A DNA stretch of 64,000 nt from Agelaius tricolor (Eukaryota > Chordata > Aves > Passeriformes > Icteridae), in contig JALJCS010000002.1 of NCBI GenBank assembly GCA_023055355.1, positions 83,663,001 to 83,727,000 on the forward strand. The letters run 5' to 3'. Under the pieces are notes generated by a model, which saw only the letters and a program-made list of their open reading frames with translations, searched no databases and was not told the DNA's origin. Shown piece after piece: positions 24,146 to 35,038 of the stretch. How positions within the stretch are numbered: position 1 is the stretch's first letter; the number at the start of each line of letters is the position of its first letter. The position numbers were made by a program, and so were the translations under genes.

Positions 24146-25287
24146 GTACCTTCACCAATTCCAGCTGCTGCATTTTTATTAGAAATTGCAAAAAATGATG
24201 TGCAAAAGTCTTTCCAATCTCTGCTCGTAACCTGCTTTTATCTTGATTAAATTTTGTCTTGGAGTCCAGGCCCTGTATTATCCATTATTACAGCAACTAG
24301 CACAGCATATCAAACATGGATTTCAAACCTCATGATAATACATATTTTAGATTAAAATAATGGGATCCATGGCTTACACTCACTCAGTCACTGCTTTCCA
24401 TGGTGGAGATTATGATTGTTTCACCTTTGCTGTTCCGCTTGAGCACTTGAGGCTTCACATAACCCTGCTTTGAAGTGCTTCTTCCAAGTTCAGAATTTAC
24501 TGTTTGAAATGTCTGATGTAATGCTATCTAATCCTTTCCATAGCTTCAGGGAAGACAAGCTTTCAATTTGGTGAAAAATGTATTTCTGTAAGGTTATTAG
24601 AATAAAATGAAATAAAAACCAGTTGTAGAGTGATCATCACAGGGCAGCTTGATATGGGTTTCTTTCTGAATGGAGCAGAGGCCAGCTCCTGCCCTGCTCA
24701 AAGCAATAGCAGGGCGGCTGTCAGCCTCCATAAGCTCCAGATCAAACTACAGCTTCCATTCAGGATGTTTTTTTATTTGCTTTTAATAAGGTTGATATTC
24801 AGGAAAAGGTCAAATGTAAAACATAGGACCTGTTTTATAGGATACTTGAATCCCTCTTTTTTTAAGTGGCCATATAGGTTAGAAGCCGCACGTGGAAGAC
24901 CTGAATAATTTTACACATGGTAGCAATCACTGCTCTGCATTATGCACTCCCTTCCTAATATCATATATGAGCAGATGGGGTCTTTCCTCCAAGGGTGATC
25001 TTTATTCATGTTCTTGAATTGAAGTTATCAGTATGATCTTAAACCACTTTTATTAGAGAGTCTGTTTTTAATCAAGAGGGAAGGGGGATTTGCAGTGAAG
25101 AAAAAAACACTGGTGGGTAAAATGAACCACCACAGAGACAAAAATAAGCAGAGGAATTTCCTCAATGCCCTATTTCATCTTCCTTTTTCCTTTTTATTAA
25201 ATAAAACATACTAAATAATTTAACATAATATTGTTTTTATAAGCACTATCATTAAAGTAGCTGCTTGTTTTGAACTAAAAGACAGTG
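24146..25287. other. Unclassified non-coding DNA
   Basis: No gene or repeat recognised. Confidence 0.5.
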
Positions 25288-25305
25288 TCTTTCTTTATCT
25301 TTCTT

Positions 25306-25363
<58 letters not shown>

Positions 25364-25365
25364 TC
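25288..25365. repeat. (TTTC)n microsatellite
   Basis: Two TCTTTCTTTA-type imperfect units lead into a pure TTTC array of about 14 copies, followed by diverged pyrimidine-rich sequence to about 25390. Confidence 0.97.
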
Positions 25366-28300
25366 ACTTTCATTCTCTTGTTTCTTTTTCTATTGCATAT
25401 ATTCAATACATAATCAGAGAGGAAATAAGAGGAGAAAATTTAGTCTCAGGACTGTGACTGTCCTAACAGGTTAAGGCAAGAGGGTGTTTTGCTGCCTCAT
25501 TTTCCTGGTCCTCCTGTACATGACTTCAAAATGATGCCAGTAAATCTAGGAGTAAACTCCATGCTAATTCTGAGTGCCCAATCTTTGAAAAATAAAGGTT
25601 GATGCAATTATCAAGCAATGGCAATGGTAATAACATTTTCTGACAGTGGTAGGTCATGGAGAATCCAGCTGAGAGCTGGACATTAAAATGCACTCAGCTC
25701 AGGTTTTGCCTAGGTTAGGGGAAGTGCCTGAAGATTGATTACAAGTTCTTTGTAAATTCAGTGGGGTGCTAGGAGATATTTTTGCCATTGCTGCCAATTT
25801 CTCTTTTTTTCTGCCCACAGCCACCAGGCAGAAGGACAGGAAGGGTGTTTCCTTTCACCCACCCAGGAGCTGCAGCTCTAATACATACCCAAGGGACAAT
25901 TATGCCAATGTGCCCAGCTGTGGTGACACACTGGCTGTGCTGCTGGCTCAGCTGCAGGACCTTCCTCTCTTGCAAAACCCTGCAATCTGCCCATCAGCAT
26001 TCATTAGGAGTAGCTAGGCAGAGCTAGAAATTTAGGATGGACTGCACTACCTCGAGCTGGCTGAGCCCAGATTGGGTTTCAGGTGTTGACATGCAGACAC
26101 TGCAGATGAAACCCCAGTAGTGGAGGTGGTTGAGTCTCCAGCAGCCTCCCTGAGTGCCTCACTCTTGTCTGTTGCCATCTTCTGTGGCAAGAGCAGGCAA
26201 ATCACAGGTAGAAATAAATGCCTGTAGTTCACTGAACTAGAAAGTCAAATAGAATCTGCAAGTGGGCTGGGCCAGCACACCATGCTCACATCCTTTAGGA
26301 GCAGCTTGATGTAGAGTTCAGGCTTGCAGGTTGCAGTGGCAGTGGGAGAGGGGGGAAGCTGCCACAGCTGGGAGTGAGACCTGCTCCTGCAGGATGGGCT
26401 GTATCCTACTGTGCTTGTAAGTCACTATCCTTAAACATTTCCTTTAGGGTAAATGTGCTGTGAAAGCAGAAGTTGTATTTTTAGGGATCTAAGTTAAAGT
26501 ACAGGCAGAATATAACCTCAGCCATTTTTCCAAGCTCACCCCACAACAGCTTGACTTGATCCCAACACTTAAATTCTTGCAGTCTTGTCAGATCTTACAT
26601 CTGGATGCAAATGCATTCTATTGAGTCCTAGTGAAATGTTGGAGCCAGCTGGAGAGGGCCAAACCAGTAAGATCTTTTTTTAAAATGGCCTAAATCACAT
26701 AACATCTTCTCCAGGGAAAGTGCACAAACATGGTAGCAGCAATGATTTAAAAAAAAGTCCTGAAAAACCCTTTGCTAGTATGCTGGGAACCACAGAGGTG
26801 GTGAACTCCCGAGAGATTTGGGTGGCCTGTCTGCAGTACATATATCTTATGCTTCAAAGAGCCATTTCCCCTACACTTAAATTACAGCCTTTCCTACTTG
26901 CACAAGCTCAAAGGGCCAGAGGAACTGGTTCTGAATTAGCTCAGCTTTTCCAGGGAAAAACTCACCCCATTACAGTAAATCCACTTCTTCCATCTTCATG
27001 CTAGGAAGTTGCAGATTTTGGGAATGGGGATTGAAAGATGTTTAAATAATTTCATCATCCACAATTGAAAGGACAGTGAAACAGACTGAACTCTGCCCCA
27101 AAAAAATGGTATTAATTTTTTCAGGTTTTAAAGTTATTTTGATGGTTTGCATGTACTTTTAAAATGTTTTATTAAAATTTTGACTGTAAACATCAACCTC
27201 TTCTCTGCTAACTTACTTTCTGAGACTGACTTTCCAATAACTTAAAGTCTTTTACAAAAAACCAGAAATCTTTGATTAAAACTTCTTTTATATAATTAGC
27301 AAGAGTAGTTCAATAAAAGGCTGAATGTCCCACTTGCATGGACCACATCTCATGAAGCCAAGTCTATAATGTTGAATATCCTTCTAGATAAACAGACCTC
27401 AGAATTTTATTTTTTCTAAAGAAACATAGAGTGTCATAATTTTTGTTTGAATATTTGGAGTAAGATTAAAAACTACTTGAATTTTCATCCCCCACAATGC
27501 AGCAACATTTCTGAATCACATTTAAAAATAAATTGTGTTCTTCCTTTAACATCCATATTTCAGCTGGAAGTCAAAGAAAGTCAAAGATAGACGCAAAAAC
27601 ACTGTGAGAAAAAAGTAAATCCATAGTATTCCAATAAGGGAGGTAAGGGAACTGACTTTGAGATTAACAGCCAGGCCTGTGTGCCAAAAACTGAAAGGTC
27701 TCCCATCGTTATCTTGCAGCCTCTCTTACACAGATCCCTGGAGCTGATCCTCAGATGATATCAGCTGCTGGGTGCAGTCACATTCATGCCAGTAGCATTA
27801 CAGTGATTAAAGCTAGATGATAATCAGCCTCACTGGTTTCAATGAGTTTTATTATTCATTTGATTGAAAGGTATTTTCCAGTTGTTGTGAAGCAGGGAAA
27901 TGTGTTTCGAATTCATCATTTTTTAAGCCTCACACACATTGTTTGGCAAACAAGGATTGTTTAGGTTGTCTGGGACTCCTTCATTGCATCCTCCCAAATG
28001 TGAGATTTCCCTCTGTTCTCCAATGGACCATTCTGGTGCTGTTAAACACACAGTGGCCAGCTTTGCAAAGAAATAAGCCTTCTTTAGAATGAGGTCTTTT
28101 GGTTTCATCTGTAATCTTTATGGAAAAACTGGACATTACAGTAGAAGGATTATGCTAAATTGCTTTCTGCCACTGAAGAAATGGACAAAGCACTAGCTCA
28201 AGGCATGGAATGAGCATTCTGAAATAAGCACTTAGTCACTGAATTCAGCACCAAGAAATTAACTTAAACTATTTCAATTTACATATGTTTGTAATTTGCA

Positions 28301-28799
28301 TCCCAGCTTTACACCTTACAGAGACTCATTTGTTAGCAGCTACTGTAGTAAATGTTTGTTCACAGGCTGCTTAAAATCAAGCAGGGAGGTCAAGCTGGGA
28401 CCAAATCCAAGGCTGCCTAACCCTGCTTGCCTGCCTTGTGTGAATATATTCCTAGAGCTCAACACTGTTCCGTGCTTGAGTGGTGCAAAACTGATTCCAA
28501 AGCCTGATACTGCAGTACAGGGGTTCCCCAGTTACGCTGGAATCCATGAATCAAACCAAAGATTTTCATGTGAATGCTTGCTCCTGCTACCATTCATTTT
28601 CTGTGCTGAATTGCTCTCTGGAGGAGACTCTGGCTTGCTTTCTCACTATTGCTCTATAAATAAAGAAATTTAGGAGTCTATATGTTGGAAGAAGTAAACT
28701 TCATGTGCATGGCTTTTGGACTGGTATTCAGAATTTGGTGCAACTTGAGGCTGTTTCCTCTTGTTCCATTGATTTTTACCTGAGAGAAGAATCAATCCC
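25366..28799. other. Unclassified non-coding DNA
   Basis: No gene is recognised. The 27.7-27.9 kb stretch is complex and AT-rich, with homeodomain-like motifs (TTCATTTGATTGAAAG), but nothing beyond texture suggests function. Confidence 0.5.
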
Positions 28800-29655
28800 C
28801 ACCTGACTTACAGCTGCCTCTGAGGGAATTGCAGAGTGATAAAATCTCCCCTGAGCCTCCTTTTCCCCAGACTAAGCACCCCCAGCTGCCTCAGCTGCTT
28901 CTCATCACACTTGTGCTCCAGACCCTGAGCACAGCTTTGTGGCCCTTCTCTGGATCACCACCTCAGGGTCCTTTATGCTGTGAGGGCCCAGAAATGGACA
29001 CAGCACTCAGGGTGCCAAGTACAAGGGGACAGTCCCTGCCCTGGTCCTGCTGGCCACACTGTTTCTGATCCAGGCCAGGATGCCATTGGCCTTCTTGGCC
29101 ACCTGGGCCCACACTGGCTCATGTTCAGTCACTGCTGACCAGCACCCCCAGGTCCTTTCCCAAGGGCAGCTCTCCAGCCACTGTTCCCAGCCTGCAGGGC
29201 TGCATGGGGTTGTTGTGACCCAGCACTTGGCCTTGTTGAACCTCACACCAATGGCCTTGGGCCACTGATCCAGCCTGTCCAGATCCTTCTGCAGAGCTCT
29301 CCTACCCTCCAGCAGATCAATACTCCCAACCAACTTGGCATCATCTGCAAACTTAGTGAGGGTGCCCTCAATCTCCTCATCCAGATCACTGACAGAAATA
29401 TTAAATGGGGCTGGCCCCAGAGCTGAGCCATGGGGAGCACCCCTTGTGACTGGCTGCCATCTGGATTTAACTCTGTTCACTCTCCAGGCCTGGCCATCCA
29501 GCCAGTTTTTTATCTGGTCAAGAGTGCATCCATCCAAGAAAAGGGCTGCCAGTTTCTCAGGAAAATGTTGTGGGAAATGATGTCAAAGGCTTTGGTGACT
29601 GAAGTCCAGGTAAGCAACATGCATCCCTTTCCTTTATCCACAAACTGAGTCACCT
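28800..29655 (-). mobile_element. Large CR1 LINE fragment, minus strand, both ends missing
   Basis: About 850 bp follow avian CR1 ORF2 in reverse. Landmarks left to right are CTCCCCTGAGCCTCCTTTTC, GGCCCTTCTCTGGATCACC, AGAAATGGACACAGCACTCA, TTGGCCTTGTTGAACCTCA, GATCCAGCCTGTCCAGATCC, TTGGCATCATCTGCAAACTT and GATGTCAAAGGCTTTGGTGA. The right edge, near TCACCTTGT at 29655, marks the 5' break. The left edge lies inside ORF2, so the 3' UTR and terminal repeat are absent. It is the longest CR1 relic in the window and relatively GC-rich. Confidence 0.93.
29007..29537 (-). pseudogene. CR1 ORF2 reverse-transcriptase remnant (about 176 open codons)
   Basis: The frame keeps recognisable reverse-transcriptase motifs. 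They are GAPHGSALGPAPFN (motif B-like, family form G-PQGS-LGP--FN), SDLDEEIEGTLTKFADDAKL with the catalytic FADD box of motif C, then DLDRLDQW, FNKAKCW and KKANGILAWIRNSVASR, as in the C-terminal half of avian CR1 ORF2. The middle part (around CWVTTTP to TWGCWSA) departs from the family consensus, consistent with small compensating indels. The upstream RT motifs, the endonuclease and the C-terminus are missing, so the product would be inactive. The Met at the start is incidental. Confidence 0.9.
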
Positions 29656-30380
29656 TGTGATGGGGCCCATGGGCTTCACAGAGGGTGCAGAGTTTAACAA
29701 GTCTATGACTTTCTGTGGGGGATTACTATTGTTCCCAGGACAAGCTGTCAGGTCTTCAGTGCCTTTGCTGCACACCTTCTGTGCAGATTGTCTCCCTGCT
29801 GGCATCACTGTGGATCACCAGGGCTGCCTAAGTGGTTCTTTTATAGGTGTGAGGGCATTTGGCTGCCTTGGCTTCCAACCCCACCCAGGTCCCAACATCT
29901 GCTGTCATGTGAGTTGCAGGCTTTTGGGGGCTCTCTCAGCTCCCCTGAGGTCCTTCCAGTTTGGGAAACCTCCCCAAACACCACACTAGAGCATTCCACT
30001 GTGGATCACACCAGCACTGGAGCCATTCACCACACAACAGAGTGCTGGTTTCAGTTGCATCATGATTAAAACTCCTGCTGCTGCTCCTGGAGCCACCCAG
30101 GTCCACTGTGTGCAGGTGTCAGCAGGGCCTGGGGGCCTGGCTGTGGCTTTCCAGCTGACATGAGATGATGTTCTCTGTGCACTTGCCTGTCTTGCTCTGT
30201 GGTCACAGCACATGACTCTCCTTCATTCCCCTCTCAGCCTGGGGCTGCCTCTGCCCTTTGGACAGGCAGGATGTTGCACAGCACCAGCGATGAGCAGCTC
30301 CAGAGGTGGCACATGATGCTGTCTGGGCTGCCAGGGTCATGCAAGTCTGTCCCCTGTGTCTGACAGCTGCAGGGGCCCAT
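29656..30380. other. Unclassified GC-richer segment beside the CR1 relic
   Basis: This segment is noticeably richer in G and C than the flanking DNA and abuts the 5' break of the CR1 copy. I could not match it to CR1, to an LTR with defined ends, or to a gene. The overlapping open frames on both strands (29657-29989, 29788-30069, 29986-30213, 30203-30385) are not mutually consistent with one coding region. Confidence 0.45.
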
Positions 30381-32591
30381 GGCAAGCTGTGAGTGCATGT
30401 GGAGCACAGGAATATTTACCCATGAAAAAATAGTAGTGTTTTATAGAAATGGCCCAATGTTCCTCAGTGAGGGTCATGAACCCCTTGAAGGTCACAAGAG
30501 CATTCGAAAGGGTCATGAAATTTTAGACAGCAGAAAGCAGCAGCAGCTCAGCTCCTCCAGAGAGGCAAAGTGAGAATCAGGCTGGAAGTATTGGCTGTCA
30601 GTGCTTGCCATAGCAAGGGAATTGCTAATTACACAACTTTAATTGCTATCAGCACTTAGTCCTGGCAGGAACAGGGAGGAGAGGACAAGCATTTAACCCC
30701 CGCTCTTGCTCTCTCACCCTGAAAGAATGGAGCAGCAGTGGATTTGGGAAAGATACACTCCCTAGAAGATGAACCAAAAGGGAAACATGCTTTGTAAATG
30801 TTTGGGAAACCCTAGCAGGGTATAGTGTTTCTGCATTAGAGGAGGATGAGGGAAACAGTGCCTCTCCTGCAGGGCAGAGTCTGCCCCAGGGCTTGGTATT
30901 TGGTAACACCACCTTGTCCATAGTCTTCAACAACCTCTGCCATTTTGTTTATTGCTTTTCTGCTTCCTGCAGGGTTTCATTTCATCAGCTTAAGGGTCAC
31001 TGCAGACTTTTCACTTAATCACTGTACAAATGATTTAGCTGGCTCACTTATTTCCTTTTTTTCTTTATTCACATACTTCATGGATCCTGCAGAGCAAAAT
31101 TCCGGTGTGAAAGGTTTAAGACTCCAGACAGTTGTGAAACTACTTTGGCAATTTAGCATCTTTGGTTGAGATTAGTCTTAAAGTTGTTATGTGACATCTG
31201 AAGACAAAAACCTGTAAATCTTTCTAAAATGCTAGGCCAATAGCTTTGATATGTAATAAATACTGAAATTCTGTAAAACATTGCAATCCATTTTATCATC
31301 TTTTCTAAACAGAAAGAGCAAAGTCAGGAAATTCATTGCTGAGGAGTTATACTTTTCTTTGAACCTACTTGATATTAAACATTTGGGGAGTTAAAGCAGC
31401 CAGTTTCAATGTAAACAGGCAAATGGCTGAATTAAATGTACAAAGTGAGCTATTTATTTTTCCTTATATGTTGAGTGAGCTCTTAGGATGAGATAATAAT
31501 GCTTTGTCATAATTTACTGCTTTCTAGCTAGAGAAGTACAATAAAGCCTTAATAATTTTAGTGCCACTACTTAAATGTTTTCTGTCTTACCTGGTTACCT
31601 CCTGTAGGTTATAAATGTTATATCCCTACCTGCCTGCCCCTTCTTAAGTCATAAACCCATGCTCTCTAGGTGTATAAGGAAAAGGTTTACAAGCTCCAAA
31701 TACTCACAACTACCTCATCAGCAAAAAGTAACACTTTCTCCTAAATACCAATTAACTGTCTCCTTTTTCATGCTCTATTCTGTTTGAATGAAGACAGCCT
31801 ATTTAGAGTAGGTTTTAAATAATAGGCATTTACTCTGCAAAATTGCTTTGACTAGAATAACAGAAGGAGACACTCCAAGAGCTATTCAGTCCCTGTATCA
31901 GAGGAGATGATGCCCTGGATTAGGTGGGAAGTGAGGAGCAGAGGGGATGCTTCAAGATGTATCTGCTTCACCCATTACATCTGGAACTTGGAAAGTATAT
32001 ATGCCAATGACATTATTAGCATGCTGCTGTTAATTCCCTTGCCTGCTATTCTATTTTTTATTACCTGTTACCGTAATTTTCTGTTAAAAAGTTTGGGTGG
32101 TATCCCCTGCTCATCCCATGCACAGGAAGGGCTCCCCCATCCCGAAGTCTGTAATGCTGTCTCTTCAAAATTCACCTCTGCTGGAACACTTGGTAGCAGC
32201 TGATGATCTGTGTTCTCTGCTGGCTCATTTGGTCCCCAGTAATATCTCTGTCCTTCTGCTCTGCCTTATGTGTCCACCACTTCTCCTTCCTTCTCACCCA
32301 GACTGAGCAATAATTTCACATGCTTTCCTGCTGCTCATGGCTGCAATCAGGTGGGCACCCTGAGATACACTGCAAAATAGCAGCAACATCAGAAGAAGAG
32401 AGAAGTGGCTCCCCCTAAGTCATGCAAGAGGACTGCTGCCCAGATGGGGAAAGAGCTTGGATCCTTTGTCTTGGTTATTGTTGTAACTGCGTACTCCTCC
32501 TTCCTAGCATCCCTCTCCAAAACATACTGACATCAATTAACCTTTTCATTGCATGAGCCTCTGCTTTTGTCTTTATGGCAGTGGAAACCTC
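30381..32591. other. Unclassified AT-rich non-coding DNA
   Basis: Nothing recognised. Short open frames appear spurious. Confidence 0.5.
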
Positions 32592-33059
32592 TGTAACTCC
32601 AACACTTCTCAGGGAATGCCTAAAGGACAGCAAAGTTGTTTATTTTAACGGTTCAGATCTGGGAAGGCCAAACAAAATAAGTAGTAAGGACAAATTCACG
32701 TGCCGGAAACTTGTACAATACCAAACCTTGTATGTACAGAGTGGAAGGATATTACTGAGTGTGAGCAGCTGAGGACAGGAGCCCTCCAAGGGGCTGCCTG
32801 GTACCTGGGCTGAGATGTACAGGCAGGCATGAGCAGTAACTGACTCACCTGGAAGAAGAGATTTGCCCCAAGGGGCTGTTGCCAAGGCAAAAGCCACCTT
32901 GTATCTATCACCTGGACACTCTCTCTTTGTCTGGGTTTTGTCCTGGTTCAGCCCTACGGATTCAGGGCTTAGACAACCACGAGCCATTTTGAAGGTGTTT
33001 CTGGCCAGACTGGTGACAAAGTGTGACAAATACCTAGGTTAAGCCATGGAATAATTACA
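32592..33059 (-). mobile_element. Candidate solo LTR of an endogenous retrovirus, minus strand
   Basis: The 468-bp segment has matching inverted ends: it begins TGTAAC (32592) and ends ATTACA (33059), so in either orientation it reads TGTAA...TTACA, as LTRs do (TG...CA). On the minus strand an AATAAA signal (plus 32639-32644) lies about 50 nt from the end, a normal R-U5 layout. The body is GC-richer than its flanks and contains CpG sites. Flanking pentamers are ACCTC and ACCAG, only a partial duplication. I cannot name the family. The minus-strand 129-codon frame (32640-33029) crosses most of the segment but resembles no gag, pol or env domain. Confidence 0.45.
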
Positions 33060-34859
33060 ACCAGCATTTCCCACAGCTGAGAGGAGGCTGCAGCTTGTTC
33101 TTGCAGACAAAGGTATTGGGAGGTGTTGGTGTGGACTCCAAAGGCAGCAGTAGCAAGGCTGCTGATGTCACCTGTAGGAGAGCTCCCTGTCACCCCCTCC
33201 CTTGCTGCCACACACCCTTCTGTCATCCTCCACAAAGAAGTGCTTTTCTGGAGGAGGCCAAGATCCACTTAAACAATTACATCAGCTCCCCTCAGTGAGC
33301 ACATGAGCTTCCACTTCAGAGCCTTGTTCCATTTGCTTCTCATCTCAGTAAAAAGGGGTTTCCTTGAAAAACATTCTTCCAAGTGTGCTGCCTACGTTTT
33401 TCTCATTACAAATAATATTTTCCTATTCTTTCTCACAGGAATGTTTTCATTGTTTCCTGTTGTTCTCAGTCTGTACCCTTTGGTAATAAAATAATTGGTA
33501 ACTATTCTTAGTAGCTAAACTGTGCAGAATTTCTCCCTCTTACATTCTTGCCTTTTCTCCTCCCCTCCCACATAAGTGGTATCTCATTCCCTCCAAAATA
33601 AGATTTAAAGATGACAGCTGTCTTCTACGGGATGTCAATTGATATAAAGAAGAGAAATATGGACTAATTTCTTTTACCTGATCCTGTACATGCTCATTAT
33701 TGCAGTAATCCAAACATACCCTACTTGTTGAATAAGGAAATATTAGAGAGATTTCTAGTTTTACAAAGAGTTATTTGGCTGGATACAGGTTTGTTGGATC
33801 AAGCTATTAACAGGGTCTGCACAAAATCTTTGTTTATTTTGTTCAGCTGAAATTTTTCAAGTGGCCTCTCATTATCATTGGGTGGGACTGAAGAGAAACA
33901 CTGATGTCAGTTTTGTGACATGTCCTGTTATTTAAGTAATTCACAATTTAGGCTGGGACACATTTGACCTTCTTAAATAATTGGCTTTTTCCCCCCTTTT
34001 CTCCTTGGCATCAATAAATGAAGAAAGAGCAAACTAACTACGTTTGGCAAGGAAAGAACTTCTAGTAAACAAAAATCTCTTATGAGTTTTTTGTACATAT
34101 CACTCTGGTTTGGCCCCTTCTAAATAATATAACACCCTATATCAAACCTATTTACAGAGTTGTTGAAAATCTGCCCTGGGAAGGAACTTTCTAGATTCAA
34201 AATACTTCAGGCTCTGTTAAGGATCTGTACTTCAAGGCTTTAAAAAAATCCCAGTCCTCAGCTGAGCTTCACCTCTGTGAAAAGCCACACTGAAGTTAAT
34301 GGGTTTACTCCTGAACTGAAGAGTTAAGTGCATGTTTAAGCTCTCACTGAGAGAGACTGGATGTTGACCTTGTGCTTTGCAAAAAAGGAGCCATCCCATG
34401 CCATCATCCCTCTGTGGCAGCTGCTCCTGAGGCCCTCAAAGATGAATAAGGCAGTCATGGTCTCTTGGGGGGAAGGAAGGAATCAGCCATGAGTGAGCAT
34501 TCATCCCTTCCTCACAATTATGCTGCCCTGGTGACTTTGGTGCCCTGGTTGTAGCCAGGGAAATTTTAGCCTCCCAGTGCTCACACAGACCTGGGTGTGA
34601 TTTTCATACCCACACATTGGGTTAATATACAATTCACATCATTGTGTCTGCTCATGGAGCTAAAACATAGTGGTGGATTTGGCTTGCACTCTGTGAAAGA
34701 GGTTTTTAAAGGGTTACTGCTGCGTCCAAACACGTTTCACAGCTGACATTTGACAATGAAAAAGAAGAGCTCAATGAAAAGGCTAAATGTTCACAAGGAA
34801 ACTCTTTACTGTGGGGTTAATGAGGACTTGAAAGGACTTGCACTCTGGCCTTAGCTGTG
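33060..34859. other. Unclassified non-coding DNA
   Basis: The first 240 bp are GC-richer; the rest is AT-rich. No gene or repeat recognised. Confidence 0.5.
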
Positions 34860-35038
34860 TATGTTTGTCTTTTCTTTTACTTTCATCTCTCCTCCCTGAG
34901 CCCTGCTCTCTTTTCACTCTTTTTTCCCCTGCTTTTAATTTGTGCCCCTGCATTAAGTCAACCAGCCTTCCTTCCTTCTTTCTCTTCTTCCTTCCTTTCT
35001 CTCTTTCTGTCCCTTTCCATTTCTTCCTTTACACAGTT
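34860..35038. repeat. Long pyrimidine-rich tract with (TTCC/CTTT)n
   Basis: About 180 nt are dominated by T and C on the plus strand, with tetramer-like CTTCCTTC runs near 34970-35000. The tract ends in TTTACACAG, which happens to look like a strong splice acceptor. Confidence 0.85.
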
